DNA of 64,000 nt from Bog-756 sp963756515 (GCA_963756515.1 CAVWNV010000005.1:124001-188000), one strand, 5' to 3'; positions 49,065 to 59,152 are shown, counted from the stretch's first letter. Program-made: numbers and translations. Notes: generated by a model from the letters alone, not told the origin.

Positions 49065-50752
49065 TCAGGCCCACTGCCTGGCATTCCTCAATGCCGTCGC
49101 CATGATGGTCAGCGTCGGATTGTGACCTCCCGAGGAGGGGAACAGGCTGCCGTCGGAGATCATGAGGTTGTCCAGGCGGTGGTAGCGGCTGACGCCGTCA
49201 GTCACACTGGTCCCCGGATCATCGCCCATCCGCATCCCCCCCATCAGGTGCTCGGTATCCGGGACGCTTCCCGATGCCACGGGGAACTGGGTCGAGGGCA
49301 GTTCGGGGATGGCCATGAACACGTCCGCCCCTGAGGCCTTGAGGAGCGACACCATCCACAGCATGTAGAACGCCTGTGCCGTGATCTCGTGGTGACCCGG
49401 TCCGTAGGTGATCCGGGGCACCGGGACGCCGCGCCAGTCCCGAATCTTCGGATCGAGGTCAACCTGATTGGTGGCGTAGGGCAGGTCCTCCCCGACCAGG
49501 GTGATCCCGGCCAGCCGGTCCCGGAGGAGGCTGTCCCGCATCAGCTGTTTGAAGGCGGTTCCAAACGGCTTGTGGGGTGCCAGGACCGACAGGATCTGCT
49601 GATAGTTGGCCGCCTCGTCCAGCGGTAGCTGGCTGCCCCCCATCTCGAGGGTGCCGCCCCGGAAGTAGGGAAGGCCGGCAGCCTGCGCGGCGGCCCGGGC
49701 TCCGGGGAAGTCGGGGTCGGCGAAGTCGTCGAGATCGTGGGTCAGTCCCCGTCCTCGGTGGGCGTGCAGGCGTTCGGAGAAGAAGATGCCGGTCCCGTCG
49801 GTGAACCAGTGAAACATGAGGTAGCGCCCGATCACCCGTGCGGATCCGGGAGCTCGGACAGCAGGGCCAGGCGTGGCGTCTCGATGGCGTTCATCGCCAT
49901 AACCACCAGATCGGCCTGTTCGGTGTGGGTCTGACCTTCGGCATCGACCCAGGTCACCCCCGTGGCCTTGGATCCGCTGATCACCACCTTGATCACGGTG
50001 GACTCGGAACGGAGCTCCGCACCCTCGAGCAACGCGTGCCGCAGGGGGGCCAGACCTCCTACCCGCGCCATGATCGGACAGCCGTAGCCGACGCAGAACC
50101 CACAGTTGGTGCACGCCGGACGCCCGTCGTAGGGCTCGCTGTTGATGGCCATGGGCACCAAGAATGGGTGGAGGCCCAACGACGTGGCGCCCTTGGCTAT
50201 GACCGTAGAGGAGTACTGGGGAGGTCCGCTGGGCATCGGAAACTGGCGCGCCCGTGGCGCGTGGGTCTTGGTGGGCTCGACGGGAAGGGCCGAGACGTCG
50301 CCGGCCACCCCGATCAATGACTCCGCCTCCTCGTACAGGGGTGCGAGCTCGTAGTAGGTGAACGGCCAGTCGATGACGTCAGCCCCGGGCTGTGGCCCCA
50401 GGAGAGTGAGCTTTTGGAAGTCGATGTCCCAGAAGCGAGGGGTCTTGGCGTCCCAATGGGCCGTGCCACCTCCGACGGTCTGGGCCAGACTCTGCACGAT
50501 GCCGACCTGCGGGCTCGAGTCGTCGATCGAGGTTCGGTAGACCCTCGGTTCGGCGTCGGGGTCCTGCTTGGCGAAGTGGCGGTCGTGCTTCAGCTCATCG
50601 TTGGAGAACAGTGTTCGTGGGCGTTGGCTCGTGAGGTCGTCGAAATAGTTGGGTCCCTTCTCGAAGATGGTGACGTCCCAACCCCGACTGGCGAGCACCA
50701 TCGCGGCAATCGAGCCTCCCGGGCCACTGCCGACGACCAGCGCCCGAGCCAC
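49065..50752 (-). pseudogene. GMC-type FAD dehydrogenase with Fe-S motif, frameshifted
   Basis: Two frames join into one GMC oxidoreductase of about 560 aa. The first (49832-50752) has the FAD loop VVGSGPGGS (6-14), GGGTAHWDAKTPRF and the cysteine cluster CTNCGFCVGYGCP. It ends LSELPDPHG-stop. The second (49065-49850) resumes VIGRYLMFHWFTDGTGIFF and has GGMRMGDDPGTSVTD and SDGSLFPSSGGHNPTLTIMATA, the typical C-terminus. One G missing near 49838 (GGGTGATC) explains the break. The cysteine cluster resembles the 3Fe-4S site of FAD-glucose dehydrogenase alpha subunits. GTG 50752 overlaps the stop of the gamma-like gene. Confidence 0.8.
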
Positions 50753-51483
50753 TAGCTCGACTGGATGAGGCCGAGGAGTTGCTCCCCGATGCCAGACGGG
50801 ATGTAGACATCTGGGCCATCAGATGCGGAGACCTCGGTCGGCGTGTAGCCATCGGGGAGGCGGTCCCCCGGGAAGTCGATCTCTTTCCATCCGACCAGAT
50901 CTGCATTACCACCGTACTCGGGGGCCGAGTACATCCCTTCAATGGCGTGGGTGAACAGGAGGGTCGTGAACCCGTTTGGGTCTTTGCCCAATATCGAATC
51001 CTTGGTCGCAGCCGGGGCAGTGACGAAGTCTCCGTCGGCCAGGTGGTCCAGCTCGACGATGCCGGCCGCGTACTGCTCCCGGAGGCCCGCCGTCCGCTTG
51101 GACCAGGCCGAGGCCTGTGCCGGGGTGAGACCGATGAAGGTCGCCATGTCATCGGTGGTGCTGCCCCCTCGGTTGCTGAATGGTCCGGAGGCGAATACCT
51201 CTGCGGGACGGAACGACAGAGCACCGAGCATTGTCTCGATATACCTGGTTACATCGGCTTCCCGGGCACCCGGATGACCCGCCTCGGATGGATCGTCCGT
51301 AGGTCCGGGGATCAACCGGGCGGTCGCCTCCCGGACAGTCGAGGACTGGTGGTCCGAGAAGATCCTCGGAGAACCCGTGGCCGGAATTCTCGAAGACGCG
51401 TCCAGAAAGCCCGCCGGCAACAGCACGAACAATCGGGCGAGACCTGATCCCTTGAGGACGGACCGACGGGACACGGGTATCAC
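50752..51483 (-). CDS. Gluconate/glucose dehydrogenase small (gamma) subunit-like, Tat-exported
   Basis: About 243 aa. N-terminus VIPVSRRSVLKGSGLARLFV is a twin-arginine signal (SRRSVLKG) and GFLDA a likely cleavage area. The mature part has DHQSSTVREATARLIPGPTDDPSEAGHPGAREADVTRYIETML and FTTLLFTHAIEGMYSAPEYGGNADLVGWKEIDFPGDRLPDGYTP, the gluconate_2-dh3 family. In FAD-glucose dehydrogenases this gamma subunit carries the folded catalytic GMC subunit through the Tat system; the next gene is exactly such a GMC protein. Start GTG 51483 or 51474; neither has a clear Shine-Dalgarno. Confidence 0.8.
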   Translation of the reverse strand: MIPVSRRSVLKGSGLARLFVLLPAGFLDASSRIPATGSPRIFSDHQSSTVREATARLIPGPTDDPSEAGHPGAREADVTRYIETMLGALSFRPAEVFASGPFSNRGGSTTDDMATFIGLTPAQASAWSKRTAGLREQYAAGIVELDHLADGDFVTAPAATKDSILGKDPNGFTTLLFTHAIEGMYSAPEYGGNADLVGWKEIDFPGDRLPDGYTPTEVSASDGPDVYIPSGIGEQLLGLIQSS

Positions 51484-51580
51484 AGACGGTGAGCCTGCCA
51501 GCGAGCCGGATTCAGCGTCAACTGATGCTGCGTCAGCTCCCTCGCACGCCACGGCGACCTTGGATTGTAGGCTCACTTCG

Positions 51581-52426
51581 ATGGGTGTCGCGCTCGGACT
51601 GATCGTGGCACTGTCGTTTGGTTCGGCCGACTTTCTCGGTGGTCGGGCGTCGCAACAGGCTTCCACGATCGCGGTCCTCCTGGTCGGTCAGATCGTGGCC
51701 GTTGGTGGCGCCTTGGCCGTTGCCCTCCTCGTGGGCGCAAGGGTCGGCCGGTCCGATCTCGCCCTCGGCGCCGCCGCCGGGCTGGCCAACATGATCGGGC
51801 TCGGGTTCCTCTATCGGGGCCTGGCCCAGGCGCGGATCGGGGTCGTCGCTCCCATCACGGCCGTCATGGGAGCGATCGTTCCGGTCGGATGGGCACTTAT
51901 CCGAGGAGAGCGACCGCCGTCGGTTGTCCTCATTGGTGCCGGTTGCGCCATTGTGGCTGGCGCGTTCATCGCCCGGGAGCGAACTGAGGCAGACGCTGAA
52001 CGTCCGGTGGCCTCGGGGGTCGGTTACGCCATCGCGGCCGGGACGGCTCTGGGGTCGTCCCTGGTCTTCTTTGCCGAGACTTCTCACGTGTCGGGGTTCT
52101 GGCCCGTTGCCGCGTCGCGGCTCTCGGGCCTGGTGGCTGTCGCTCTCGTCTTCGGCGCGCTGGCGCTGCGAAGACCCATGCCACTCCCTCGAGGATTCGG
52201 GCGCCGCCTGGCCGTGGGGGCCGGCGCTCTGGATGTGACGGCGACCACCGTGCTGTTGGCGGCCGTTCGCCACGGCCTCCTGGTGGTGGTGGCCCCGGTC
52301 GCAGCCCTGGCTCCGGCCTTCACCGTCATGTGGGCATGGATCGTCTTGCGCGAGCCCGTGTCACGCATGCAGCTGGGCGGCCTCTGTCTTGCTCTCGTCG
52401 GTCTGGTGCTCGTCTCGGTCGGGTGA
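51581..52426 (+). CDS. EamA/DMT-family transporter
   Basis: 281 aa with ten helices in two EamA repeats. Helix 1 reads GVALGLIVALSFGSADFLGG, and the second repeat starts near GVGYAIAAGTALGSSLVFF. Family exports amino acids, nucleotides or drugs. ATG 51581 is the first codon at helix 1; the longer open frame upstream is antisense to the gamma-subunit signal. Divergent from that gene, so they may share a promoter region. Confidence 0.85.
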   Translation: MGVALGLIVALSFGSADFLGGRASQQASTIAVLLVGQIVAVGGALAVALLVGARVGRSDLALGAAAGLANMIGLGFLYRGLAQARIGVVAPITAVMGAIVPVGWALIRGERPPSVVLIGAGCAIVAGAFIARERTEADAERPVASGVGYAIAAGTALGSSLVFFAETSHVSGFWPVAASRLSGLVAVALVFGALALRRPMPLPRGFGRRLAVGAGALDVTATTVLLAAVRHGLLVVVAPVAALAPAFTVMWAWIVLREPVSRMQLGGLCLALVGLVLVSVG

Positions 52427-52444
52427 GTATGCCAAGCTGCGGTC

Positions 52445-53545
52445 GTGTCCGGACCGACGCCCCTTCCGATCAGAGGGCGGCCGATCAGGTTGGCCGTTGT
52501 CGGGCTCGGACAGATCTCGGAACTGGCGATTCCGCCCTATCTCGACCATGCCGCCATCGAGATCGTCGGCCTGTGTGATGCACGGCAGCGACGCCTCGAC
52601 CGTTGGTCGGCCGTCCTCCCCGATGCACTGGCAACGACCGCACTCGATGAGCTCCTCGAGGTCGACGCCGATGTCGTCGACGTCCTCGTACCCACTCCGG
52701 CCCACAGCGAAATCGCGGTTCGGGTCCTTGACGCCGGATTCCATGTCCAGGTGCAGAAACCGATCGCCCGGAGTCTCGAAGAGTGTGATCGGATGGTCGC
52801 TGCTGCCCGCCGCACCGGGGCTGTCCTCCGCGTGCTTGAGGACTACCTGTTCTTCCCGCCGCTGGTGCAACTCGAAGAGGTGGTCCGGTCCGGCCAGATC
52901 GGGGATCCGGTCGGTGTCCACATGAAGATCGTCGCCACCGGGCGCGGGGGGTGGGACATCCCCATGTCGAGCATGGTGTGGCAGTTCGAGCAGGCCCTGG
53001 ATGGACGGGGGATGCTGGTGTTCGATCACGGGTGGCATCAACTGGCGTTGGCCCAATCGCTGTTCGGGCCGGTGGCGCGCATCTTCGCCTGGATCGGAGC
53101 AACGCAGCCCGCACCCGATCTCGCTCCCCAGATCACCCTGGATGCTCCGTCCACCCTGGTCTGGGAGCACACCAACGGGGTGCGGGGCGTGCTCGACATC
53201 ACACTCGCCCCCGACATGTATTTCCGCTCCGACTTCTACACGGGTGACGAACGGGTGGAGGTCACCGGGAGCCGCGGCTATGTGCGCTGCAACCGGATCA
53301 GTGCCGGCGGCATTCAGGAACCGTCGGTGGTTGCCTATTCCGAGGGGGAGACGACCTCGTACCATGCGCTCGGCGACACCTTGCCGGCCGGCTTCCGAGC
53401 CTCGGCAGCCCATGCCGTCGATGTCTTCACCCAGCAGGAGTCTCCGGTCATGGGAGTCGAACGAGCTCGCTCCGTGCTGGCCGCGCTGGAAGCCGCCATC
53501 GAATCAGCTGACACAGGAACCGTTGTCCCGGTTTCGGGTGGGTAG
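52445..53545 (+). CDS. Gfo/Idh/MocA-family oxidoreductase
   Basis: 366 aa. Rossmann N domain LAVVGLGQISELAIPPYL near 15, with strand ends GLCDARQRR and ADVVDVLVPTPAHSEIA. The catalytic-Lys motif usually EKP reads VQKPIARSLEE. The C domain has DHGWHQLALAQSLFG, the His-bearing segment. It oxidises or reduces sugars or amino-sugars with NAD(P). GTG 52445 lies 18 bases after the transporter gene. Sugar oxidoreductase near a GMC/gamma sugar dehydrogenase pair suggests shared carbohydrate oxidation, as inference. Confidence 0.88.
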   Translation: MSGPTPLPIRGRPIRLAVVGLGQISELAIPPYLDHAAIEIVGLCDARQRRLDRWSAVLPDALATTALDELLEVDADVVDVLVPTPAHSEIAVRVLDAGFHVQVQKPIARSLEECDRMVAAARRTGAVLRVLEDYLFFPPLVQLEEVVRSGQIGDPVGVHMKIVATGRGGWDIPMSSMVWQFEQALDGRGMLVFDHGWHQLALAQSLFGPVARIFAWIGATQPAPDLAPQITLDAPSTLVWEHTNGVRGVLDITLAPDMYFRSDFYTGDERVEVTGSRGYVRCNRISAGGIQEPSVVAYSEGETTSYHALGDTLPAGFRASAAHAVDVFTQQESPVMGVERARSVLAALEAAIESADTGTVVPVSGG

Positions 53546-53637
53546 GGCTACGGGCTTGTCGGTCCCCAGTGTCGTCAGGACCCGGTCGGGTACCCGCCGA
53601 TTTGCGGGACGCAGTCAGGTGCCGTGGTCGGCTGAAG

Positions 53638-55998
53638 TCAGAGCGCGTCGTGGCGCCGCAGCCAGACGAGTGCGCCCCATCCCCACAGCGGCGGTAGGTA
53701 CGTCGTGGAGGCGCGGTAGATGAGCGTTGCCGCGATGGCCTGGTCCTGATGGACCCCGAGGAAACTGAGTCCGGAGATGTAGCTTGCCTCCATGACCCCC
53801 ATGCCACCGGGGACCGGTGCCATGCCCCCGATGAGCGCCGTGAACGTGCAGACGATGAGCAGGCCTCCGAAAGGCGCCGAGGAGTGGACGGCGTAGAGGG
53901 CGAATCCGAGCCCCAACGCCATCATCAGCTGGGTGACCGCCGCCCCTCCGAAGAGGCGGGCCAGTTTCTGCGGGGTTTGTGCGATGAGGCGGACGTTGCT
54001 CCATGCCGTGGCCAACCGGGGTGCGAACCGTGAGACGATCACGCCGCGGATCTTCGGGATCACGAATACGATGCCGCCGACAAGGGCGACGATCACGACA
54101 CCGTACAGGATCAACTGCAGGTTCTCCGGGCCCGAACCGGACGCACCGGCGGCCTCGCGGTGGAACTCGTCGGCGGCGAAGCACAGGGCCACCAGGGTGA
54201 GGACGATCTGCACGATGAACCCGGCCACGCTGTAGACGATCCCGGAGCTGAGCGCCACACCGGGGGGCAGCCCGCGGCGCTGATTGAAGCGGATGACCGT
54301 GGCGGTGGTGGCGACGGTGCCGCCGATCATGCCGGTGAAGTTCATGGCGAACCGCAGGAGGGTGAGGGGTCCGAGCGGAGGTCCGACCGGCACCGTTCCC
54401 GACATCGAGAACGCCTCGGTCACGGAGGTGGCCTGGGTGATGAGCAGGGTGGCGACGACCCACCACCACACGGAGTCCTGCAGGACCTCGCCGATGCCGT
54501 TGAGTCCGACCAGTTGGCTGACGAGCAGCCACAGTCCGAAGAACGTCCCCAGGAGCATGAGCAGCTGTGCCATCTGGAACCGGGCCAGGGGGCGGGGCTC
54601 GACCGGATCGACCCCAAGGGCCGCGGCCGCGCTGAGGCGCAGTTCGGCGAAGGCCTTCTTGGTGCGGGGGCCGTGGGGGACGGCTGAGAGCGAAGCGACC
54701 TGCGGTTGGATCAGCGGCAACAGCGCCTCCACCCGGTCCGACCCGAGGGTGGCCACGGCGGCGGCCACGGCGCGCTCGGGGCCGACGATCCCGGCCGTGG
54801 CCATCAGCAACGACGCCGCATCGCGTTCCCGGGCTTCGACCGAGGCCATGGCCTCCGCCGAGGCGAACTCGAGGAAGGCGACCCGGTGGTCGCCTTCCAG
54901 AACCACCGTGTCGGCGGAGACGTGGCCGAGGGCGAGATCGTCTGCGTTGAGCTGTTCGAGGGCTCTCCACAGGGCCACCAGGTCAGCGGCGTCGATGTCC
55001 TCCGGCCCGAGATCGGCGAGGAGTGCAGCGGCGGGGCGCCGGGTGACGAGCACGGCATCGTCGGTGGGCTCGACCCGACCGGCCCGCACCACCACCGGGG
55101 CGCCCACGCCCCGGGAGCGGCTCCACAGCATCAGGCCGGCGGCATGCTCGATGTGGTCGATACGGCGCAGGCGCAGGTCCAGTGTCGACCGCCGGATCCA
55201 CAGGAACCGCCACACCCGGGCCAGGAACTGACCTTCGGGTGCATCACGGCCGTAGACGTCGATGTCGAGCACGCTGCCGTCGGTGCCTCTGCCGGTGAAC
55301 CGGGTGGCGCCCCAGGCGGCCACGGTGTCACTGCGGGCCAGGTCGGTCACGGCCACGCCGAGCTGGTCGAGGAACCCACCCGCCTCGGCCACCGTGGGGG
55401 CGACATCCAGGGTTCCGAACCCGAAGGACACCGCGGCACCGGACATGATGCCCAGGGCCGCGGCGCCGATCGTCCCGAGCGGCACCAGGTGGGCGTCGAA
55501 GACCTGGGCCATTGCTCCGACCGTCGCGACGACCCACAGCGGCGTGCGCAAGGGCACCCCGAGGATCCGGACGACCAGGAAGGCGGTGGCGAAGGTGGCG
55601 GCGATCAGTGGAGGGGCGGCCGGGGTTCCCCGACCCAACCAGTCAGCGACGCCCCAGGCGACGAGCCCGGCCCCACCGGCCGCCACGACCACATGGCCGA
55701 TGAGTGTCCACCGGCGACCGAGGATGCACAACACCACGGCGGCGAGGGTGAAAGCGGTCGTGCCGCACACGGCCACGCCGGTCACCAGCCAGGAGATCCA
55801 CTCCGGAATGGCCACCCCGACCGGTGCGTCGGCACCGGCGGCGACGAACAACCAGGCGGTGATGGCCACCACGGCGGCGGTGACCGCGCTCACGACGTCG
55901 CGGGGAAGGCGGAGGCGGTGGTCGGAAGCGGTGACGAAGACCTTGGCCCTCCAGGTCCTGGGAGTACTCGAGGTCGATACCTCCGGCCCCGAACTCAC
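53638..55998 (-). CDS. Flippase-like membrane protein with kinase-like cytosolic domain
   Basis: 786 aa. Helices 40-200 come first, then a soluble central region (about 235-430) with weak protein-kinase or AarF-like features: VAAWGATRFTGRGTDGSVLDIDVYG, DLVALWRALEQLNADDLALGHVSADTVVLEGDHRVAFLEFASA. It lacks an evident HRD/DFG pair. The C-terminal half is the LPG_synthase_TM/UPF0104 fold (RFQMAQLLMLLGTFFGLW to GGMAPVPGGMGVMEASYISGL), as in MprF flippase domains. Likely moves a lipid or phospholipid derivative. GTG 55998 overlaps the SulP stop (GTGA), with GGGGAGG upstream. Confidence 0.8.
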   Translation of the reverse strand: MSSGPEVSTSSTPRTWRAKVFVTASDHRLRLPRDVVSAVTAAVVAITAWLFVAAGADAPVGVAIPEWISWLVTGVAVCGTTAFTLAAVVLCILGRRWTLIGHVVVAAGGAGLVAWGVADWLGRGTPAAPPLIAATFATAFLVVRILGVPLRTPLWVVATVGAMAQVFDAHLVPLGTIGAAALGIMSGAAVSFGFGTLDVAPTVAEAGGFLDQLGVAVTDLARSDTVAAWGATRFTGRGTDGSVLDIDVYGRDAPEGQFLARVWRFLWIRRSTLDLRLRRIDHIEHAAGLMLWSRSRGVGAPVVVRAGRVEPTDDAVLVTRRPAAALLADLGPEDIDAADLVALWRALEQLNADDLALGHVSADTVVLEGDHRVAFLEFASAEAMASVEARERDAASLLMATAGIVGPERAVAAAVATLGSDRVEALLPLIQPQVASLSAVPHGPRTKKAFAELRLSAAAALGVDPVEPRPLARFQMAQLLMLLGTFFGLWLLVSQLVGLNGIGEVLQDSVWWWVVATLLITQATSVTEAFSMSGTVPVGPPLGPLTLLRFAMNFTGMIGGTVATTATVIRFNQRRGLPPGVALSSGIVYSVAGFIVQIVLTLVALCFAADEFHREAAGASGSGPENLQLILYGVVIVALVGGIVFVIPKIRGVIVSRFAPRLATAWSNVRLIAQTPQKLARLFGGAAVTQLMMALGLGFALYAVHSSAPFGGLLIVCTFTALIGGMAPVPGGMGVMEASYISGLSFLGVHQDQAIAATLIYRASTTYLPPLWGWGALVWLRRHDAL

Positions 55999-57773
55999 GG
56001 CGCCTCCCCGGTCCCCTGGGCGTCGCACCAGGAGACGGCCTCGTCCACGGTGGCAAAGAAGTGCCCGGGCCCGACCCGGTCGGTCAGTCCGGTGACGGCG
56101 AACTGCTCCTCGAGATGTGACTTCATCCGGGCGACGACCAGGGTGACCCCGCTGGCAGCCAGGGCAGTCAGCAGTTGCTCGAGTGCCTCGATGCCGCTGG
56201 CGTCGACGCCGATGAAGCCCTCGGCGTCCAAGACCAGGAACCTCGTCTCCGACGGCGCCCCGGCCACGGCCTCGCGGATCCGACCCGACACGTAACGGGC
56301 GTTGGCGAACAGCAGCCGGTCGTCCAGTCGGTAGACGACGACCCCGGGGGTGACCCTGGCACCCGGGTGCACGGAAACATCGGCCCACCGTCCGAGCCGT
56401 GACACATACCCGAGGACGGCGTCGTGGGGCTTGGCCGAGCGCATCAGTACTTCGACGATCGACAGGCCGACGGCGACGATCAGCGCCTGCAGGACACCGA
56501 ATACCACCACCCCCACCAGGGTGACGGCGGCGATCACCACCTGGGACCGGCCGGCCCGGGCCAGAGCCCGCCAGGCGTCCGGCTCGACCAGGCCGATGGC
56601 GGCTGCGACGATCACCGCCCCCAGGCACGCCTTCGGCAACTGGGCCACCGGCCCGGTCAGAAACAGCAGAACCAGGGCCGTGGCCGCCGCCGCCACGATC
56701 CCGACCAGCTGGGTGCGGCCCCCGATCTGCTCGTTCACCGCCGTGCGCGAGCCGCTGGCCCCGACCGGGAAGCCCTGGGTCACACCGGCGGAGACGTTGG
56801 CGAGTCCGATGGCCAACAACTCCTGGTTGGCGTCGATGTGCTGGCCGCTGCGTCCGGCGAACGAGCGGGCCGTGAGGATGGCATCGGCATAGCCCACGGC
56901 GAAGACCCCCGCCGCGGCGGGCAGGAGGTCGACCGTCTTTCCCAGGCCCACCCTGGGCCAGCGAATCGACGGCAGCCCCGAGGGGATGTGGCCGACTACG
57001 GCCACACCGTGTTCGGACAGTCCGGCCGCGTAGGAGACGAGGATCCCCGCCACCACCACGAGGAGCGCACCGGGCACCTTGGGCACGAACCGGCGCAGGA
57101 GCAACAGGGCGGCCAGCGAGACGAACCCGATGAGTACGGTGAGCCCGTGGATGGACCCCAGTTCGTGTGCGAACTCACGCAGCTGGGGGATCGGATCATC
57201 GGCTTCGATCGGGATGCCGAACATCTTTCCCAGCTGCCCGCACACCAGGACGATGGCGATCCCGTGCAGGTAGCCGACCAGGACGGCACGGGAGAAGTAG
57301 TCGGCGATCCAGCCGAGGCGGATGATCCGGCCCACGACGGCGATGGCCCCGACCAGGACGGCCAGCATGGCCGCCAACAGGGCGTAGGCGGAGGCGCTGC
57401 CGGCGGCCAGGGGTGCGACCGTGGCCACCACCAGCAGGGCGAGCGCGCCCTCGGGACCGACGACGAGCTGCCGGGAGGAGCCGAAGACGGCGTAGGCGAC
57501 GGCCGGCAGCAGCAGCGCGTAGAGCCCGGCCACCGGGGAGAGACCGGCCAGCTCGGCGTAGGCCATGGCCGAGGGGATGGCCAGGGCGGCCACGGTGATG
57601 CCGGCGACGGCGTCCCGCCCGCCACTGCGCTTGGGGTAACCGGCGAGCTCGGTGCTGACGGGGAAGGTCCGGGCCGAGACCGACGGCCGCTGGCGGGGCT
57701 TGAACGGTGAGACCTCGGGGTCGTAGCGATCGGGGTCGCGGTCGTCGGTGGCGCGATCGTCCAGTTCAGTCAT
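55995..57773 (-). CDS. SulP-family anion transporter with STAS domain
   Basis: 592 aa. SLC26/SulP membrane domain: GITVAALAIPSAMAYAELAGLSPVAGLYALLLP and GSSRQLVVGPEGALALLV (TM1-3 anion site), LTVLIGFVSL and others, then FPVGASGSRTAVNEQIGGRTQL near 340. The C-terminal STAS domain (VYRLDDRLLFANARYVSGRI to HFFATVDEAVSWC) keeps LDAEGFIGVDASGIEALEQL. Transports sulfate, bicarbonate or similar anions. ATG 57773 overlaps the antiporter stop by eight bases (ATGACTGA). The neighbouring sulfatase makes sulfate a plausible substrate. Confidence 0.92.
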   Translation of the reverse strand: MTELDDRATDDRDPDRYDPEVSPFKPRQRPSVSARTFPVSTELAGYPKRSGGRDAVAGITVAALAIPSAMAYAELAGLSPVAGLYALLLPAVAYAVFGSSRQLVVGPEGALALLVVATVAPLAAGSASAYALLAAMLAVLVGAIAVVGRIIRLGWIADYFSRAVLVGYLHGIAIVLVCGQLGKMFGIPIEADDPIPQLREFAHELGSIHGLTVLIGFVSLAALLLLRRFVPKVPGALLVVVAGILVSYAAGLSEHGVAVVGHIPSGLPSIRWPRVGLGKTVDLLPAAAGVFAVGYADAILTARSFAGRSGQHIDANQELLAIGLANVSAGVTQGFPVGASGSRTAVNEQIGGRTQLVGIVAAAATALVLLFLTGPVAQLPKACLGAVIVAAAIGLVEPDAWRALARAGRSQVVIAAVTLVGVVVFGVLQALIVAVGLSIVEVLMRSAKPHDAVLGYVSRLGRWADVSVHPGARVTPGVVVYRLDDRLLFANARYVSGRIREAVAGAPSETRFLVLDAEGFIGVDASGIEALEQLLTALAASGVTLVVARMKSHLEEQFAVTGLTDRVGPGHFFATVDEAVSWCDAQGTGEAP

Positions 57774-59067
57774 CGCTGTCCCCGGTGACTCCGACATGGC
57801 CGCTCAGGCTTCGTCGCGGGCGCATGGACGGCGTCGTCAGGTGCTCGGGCCGGTGGCCGGTCAGGGTGGAGCTGAAGGCCGCGTAGCGGGCCGCCAACGG
57901 CGAGGCGGACAGCCCGTGGGCCAGAACGCTCAGGGTGATGGTCGCCGTCACCACCGAGAGAACCCGGCCGGCGTCGGCCGGGTCGAGGGTGTCGTAGGCG
58001 ATGAGGCCGAAGACCACCGAGGCCAGTCCCCGGGGCCCGAACCACCCGATGAAGCCCACGGTGAACCGGTCGAGTCCGGACCAGAGCAGGGCCAGCGCCA
58101 CGGGGACCATCCGCACCACGGTGAGGGCGAGCACGGCGAACAGATAGTCCGGCCAGGTGGCGTGTTCGAGCCCGGGGACCACCATGGCCGCCCCGAAGAT
58201 CAGCCAGACCGTGAGCGACAGCAGTCCTCCGACCTCCTCGGCGAAGTCGACCAGGTCGTCGAGGTCCCGACGCACCAGCGAACCGAACGCCATTCCGGCG
58301 GTGAATGCAGAGACGAACCCGTTCCCGTGCACCTCGATGGCGGCGCTGTAGGCCAGCAGGGCCAGGCCCAGGGCGGTCAGGGTGCGGAAGCCCGCATCAC
58401 TCCACCCGGAGGCGTTGGCCCGGGCAAGCAACCAGCCGCCGACCAGTCCGACCCCGGCGCCGACCCCGGCGCCGATGAGCAGATCGGCAGCCGCGCCCGG
58501 TACCGATGTGGAATGGATCATCTCGGTGGTGACCGCTCCGGCCAGGAACAGGTTCACGAACGGGGTGGCGATGCCGTCGTTGAGCCCGCTCTCGACATTG
58601 AGCAGGCGCCGGACCCGGTTGGGAATGCGGGTGTCCTCCATGATGGTGGCCCCGAGGGCGGCATCGGTGGGGGCCACGATGGCGCCGATGGTTGCCGCCA
58701 CCCACAGCGACACGCCGGGGACGATGCCGAAGGCCACCGCCGTCCCGAAGCCGATGGTCAGCGGCAGGCCGACGGCCAGGAGCCGGACGGGCAGGCCGAC
58801 ATCGCGACGCAGTTCGTGCACGTTGACCCGCGAGGCATCGGTGAAAAGGACGACGGCCAGGGTGACCTCGGCCAGCGACCGGACCGTCGACGAGTGGGGA
58901 TTGAAGTGGATGAAGGCCAGAGGTCCGTGCGTGACGACCAGTCCCATGACCAGAAAGGCGATGGGGGCGGTGACGAACAGCCTCTCCAACCGGGCCGACG
59001 CCAGCGACCAGAGAATGACGCAGCCGGCGGCGACGGCGAGGACCGCCGTGTCGAGACCGTGGTTCAC
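57766..59067 (-). CDS. Na+/H+ antiporter (CPA1 type)
   Basis: 433 aa with about 12 helices. The conserved cation site appears in LLNVESGLNDGIATPFVNLFLAG (ND) and in APTDAALG on TM5; GPRGLASVVFGLI is the C-terminal helix motif. CPA1 antiporter exchanging Na+ for H+. GTG 59067 is used; Shine-Dalgarno weak. Next to SulP, it can supply a Na+ or H+ gradient for anion movement. Minus-strand set with sulfatase upstream (85 bases). Confidence 0.9.
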   Translation of the reverse strand: MNHGLDTAVLAVAAGCVILWSLASARLERLFVTAPIAFLVMGLVVTHGPLAFIHFNPHSSTVRSLAEVTLAVVLFTDASRVNVHELRRDVGLPVRLLAVGLPLTIGFGTAVAFGIVPGVSLWVAATIGAIVAPTDAALGATIMEDTRIPNRVRRLLNVESGLNDGIATPFVNLFLAGAVTTEMIHSTSVPGAAADLLIGAGVGAGVGLVGGWLLARANASGWSDAGFRTLTALGLALLAYSAAIEVHGNGFVSAFTAGMAFGSLVRRDLDDLVDFAEEVGGLLSLTVWLIFGAAMVVPGLEHATWPDYLFAVLALTVVRMVPVALALLWSGLDRFTVGFIGWFGPRGLASVVFGLIAYDTLDPADAGRVLSVVTATITLSVLAHGLSASPLAARYAAFSSTLTGHRPEHLTTPSMRPRRSLSGHVGVTGDSDD

Positions 59068-59152
59068 CCGGCGCGTCCGGGTGCGGAGCGGTCGGTCGGT
59101 TCCCCTTCGGTCATGGGCGGTCCAGCCGCCACGGCACCACCCTCCACCGTGC

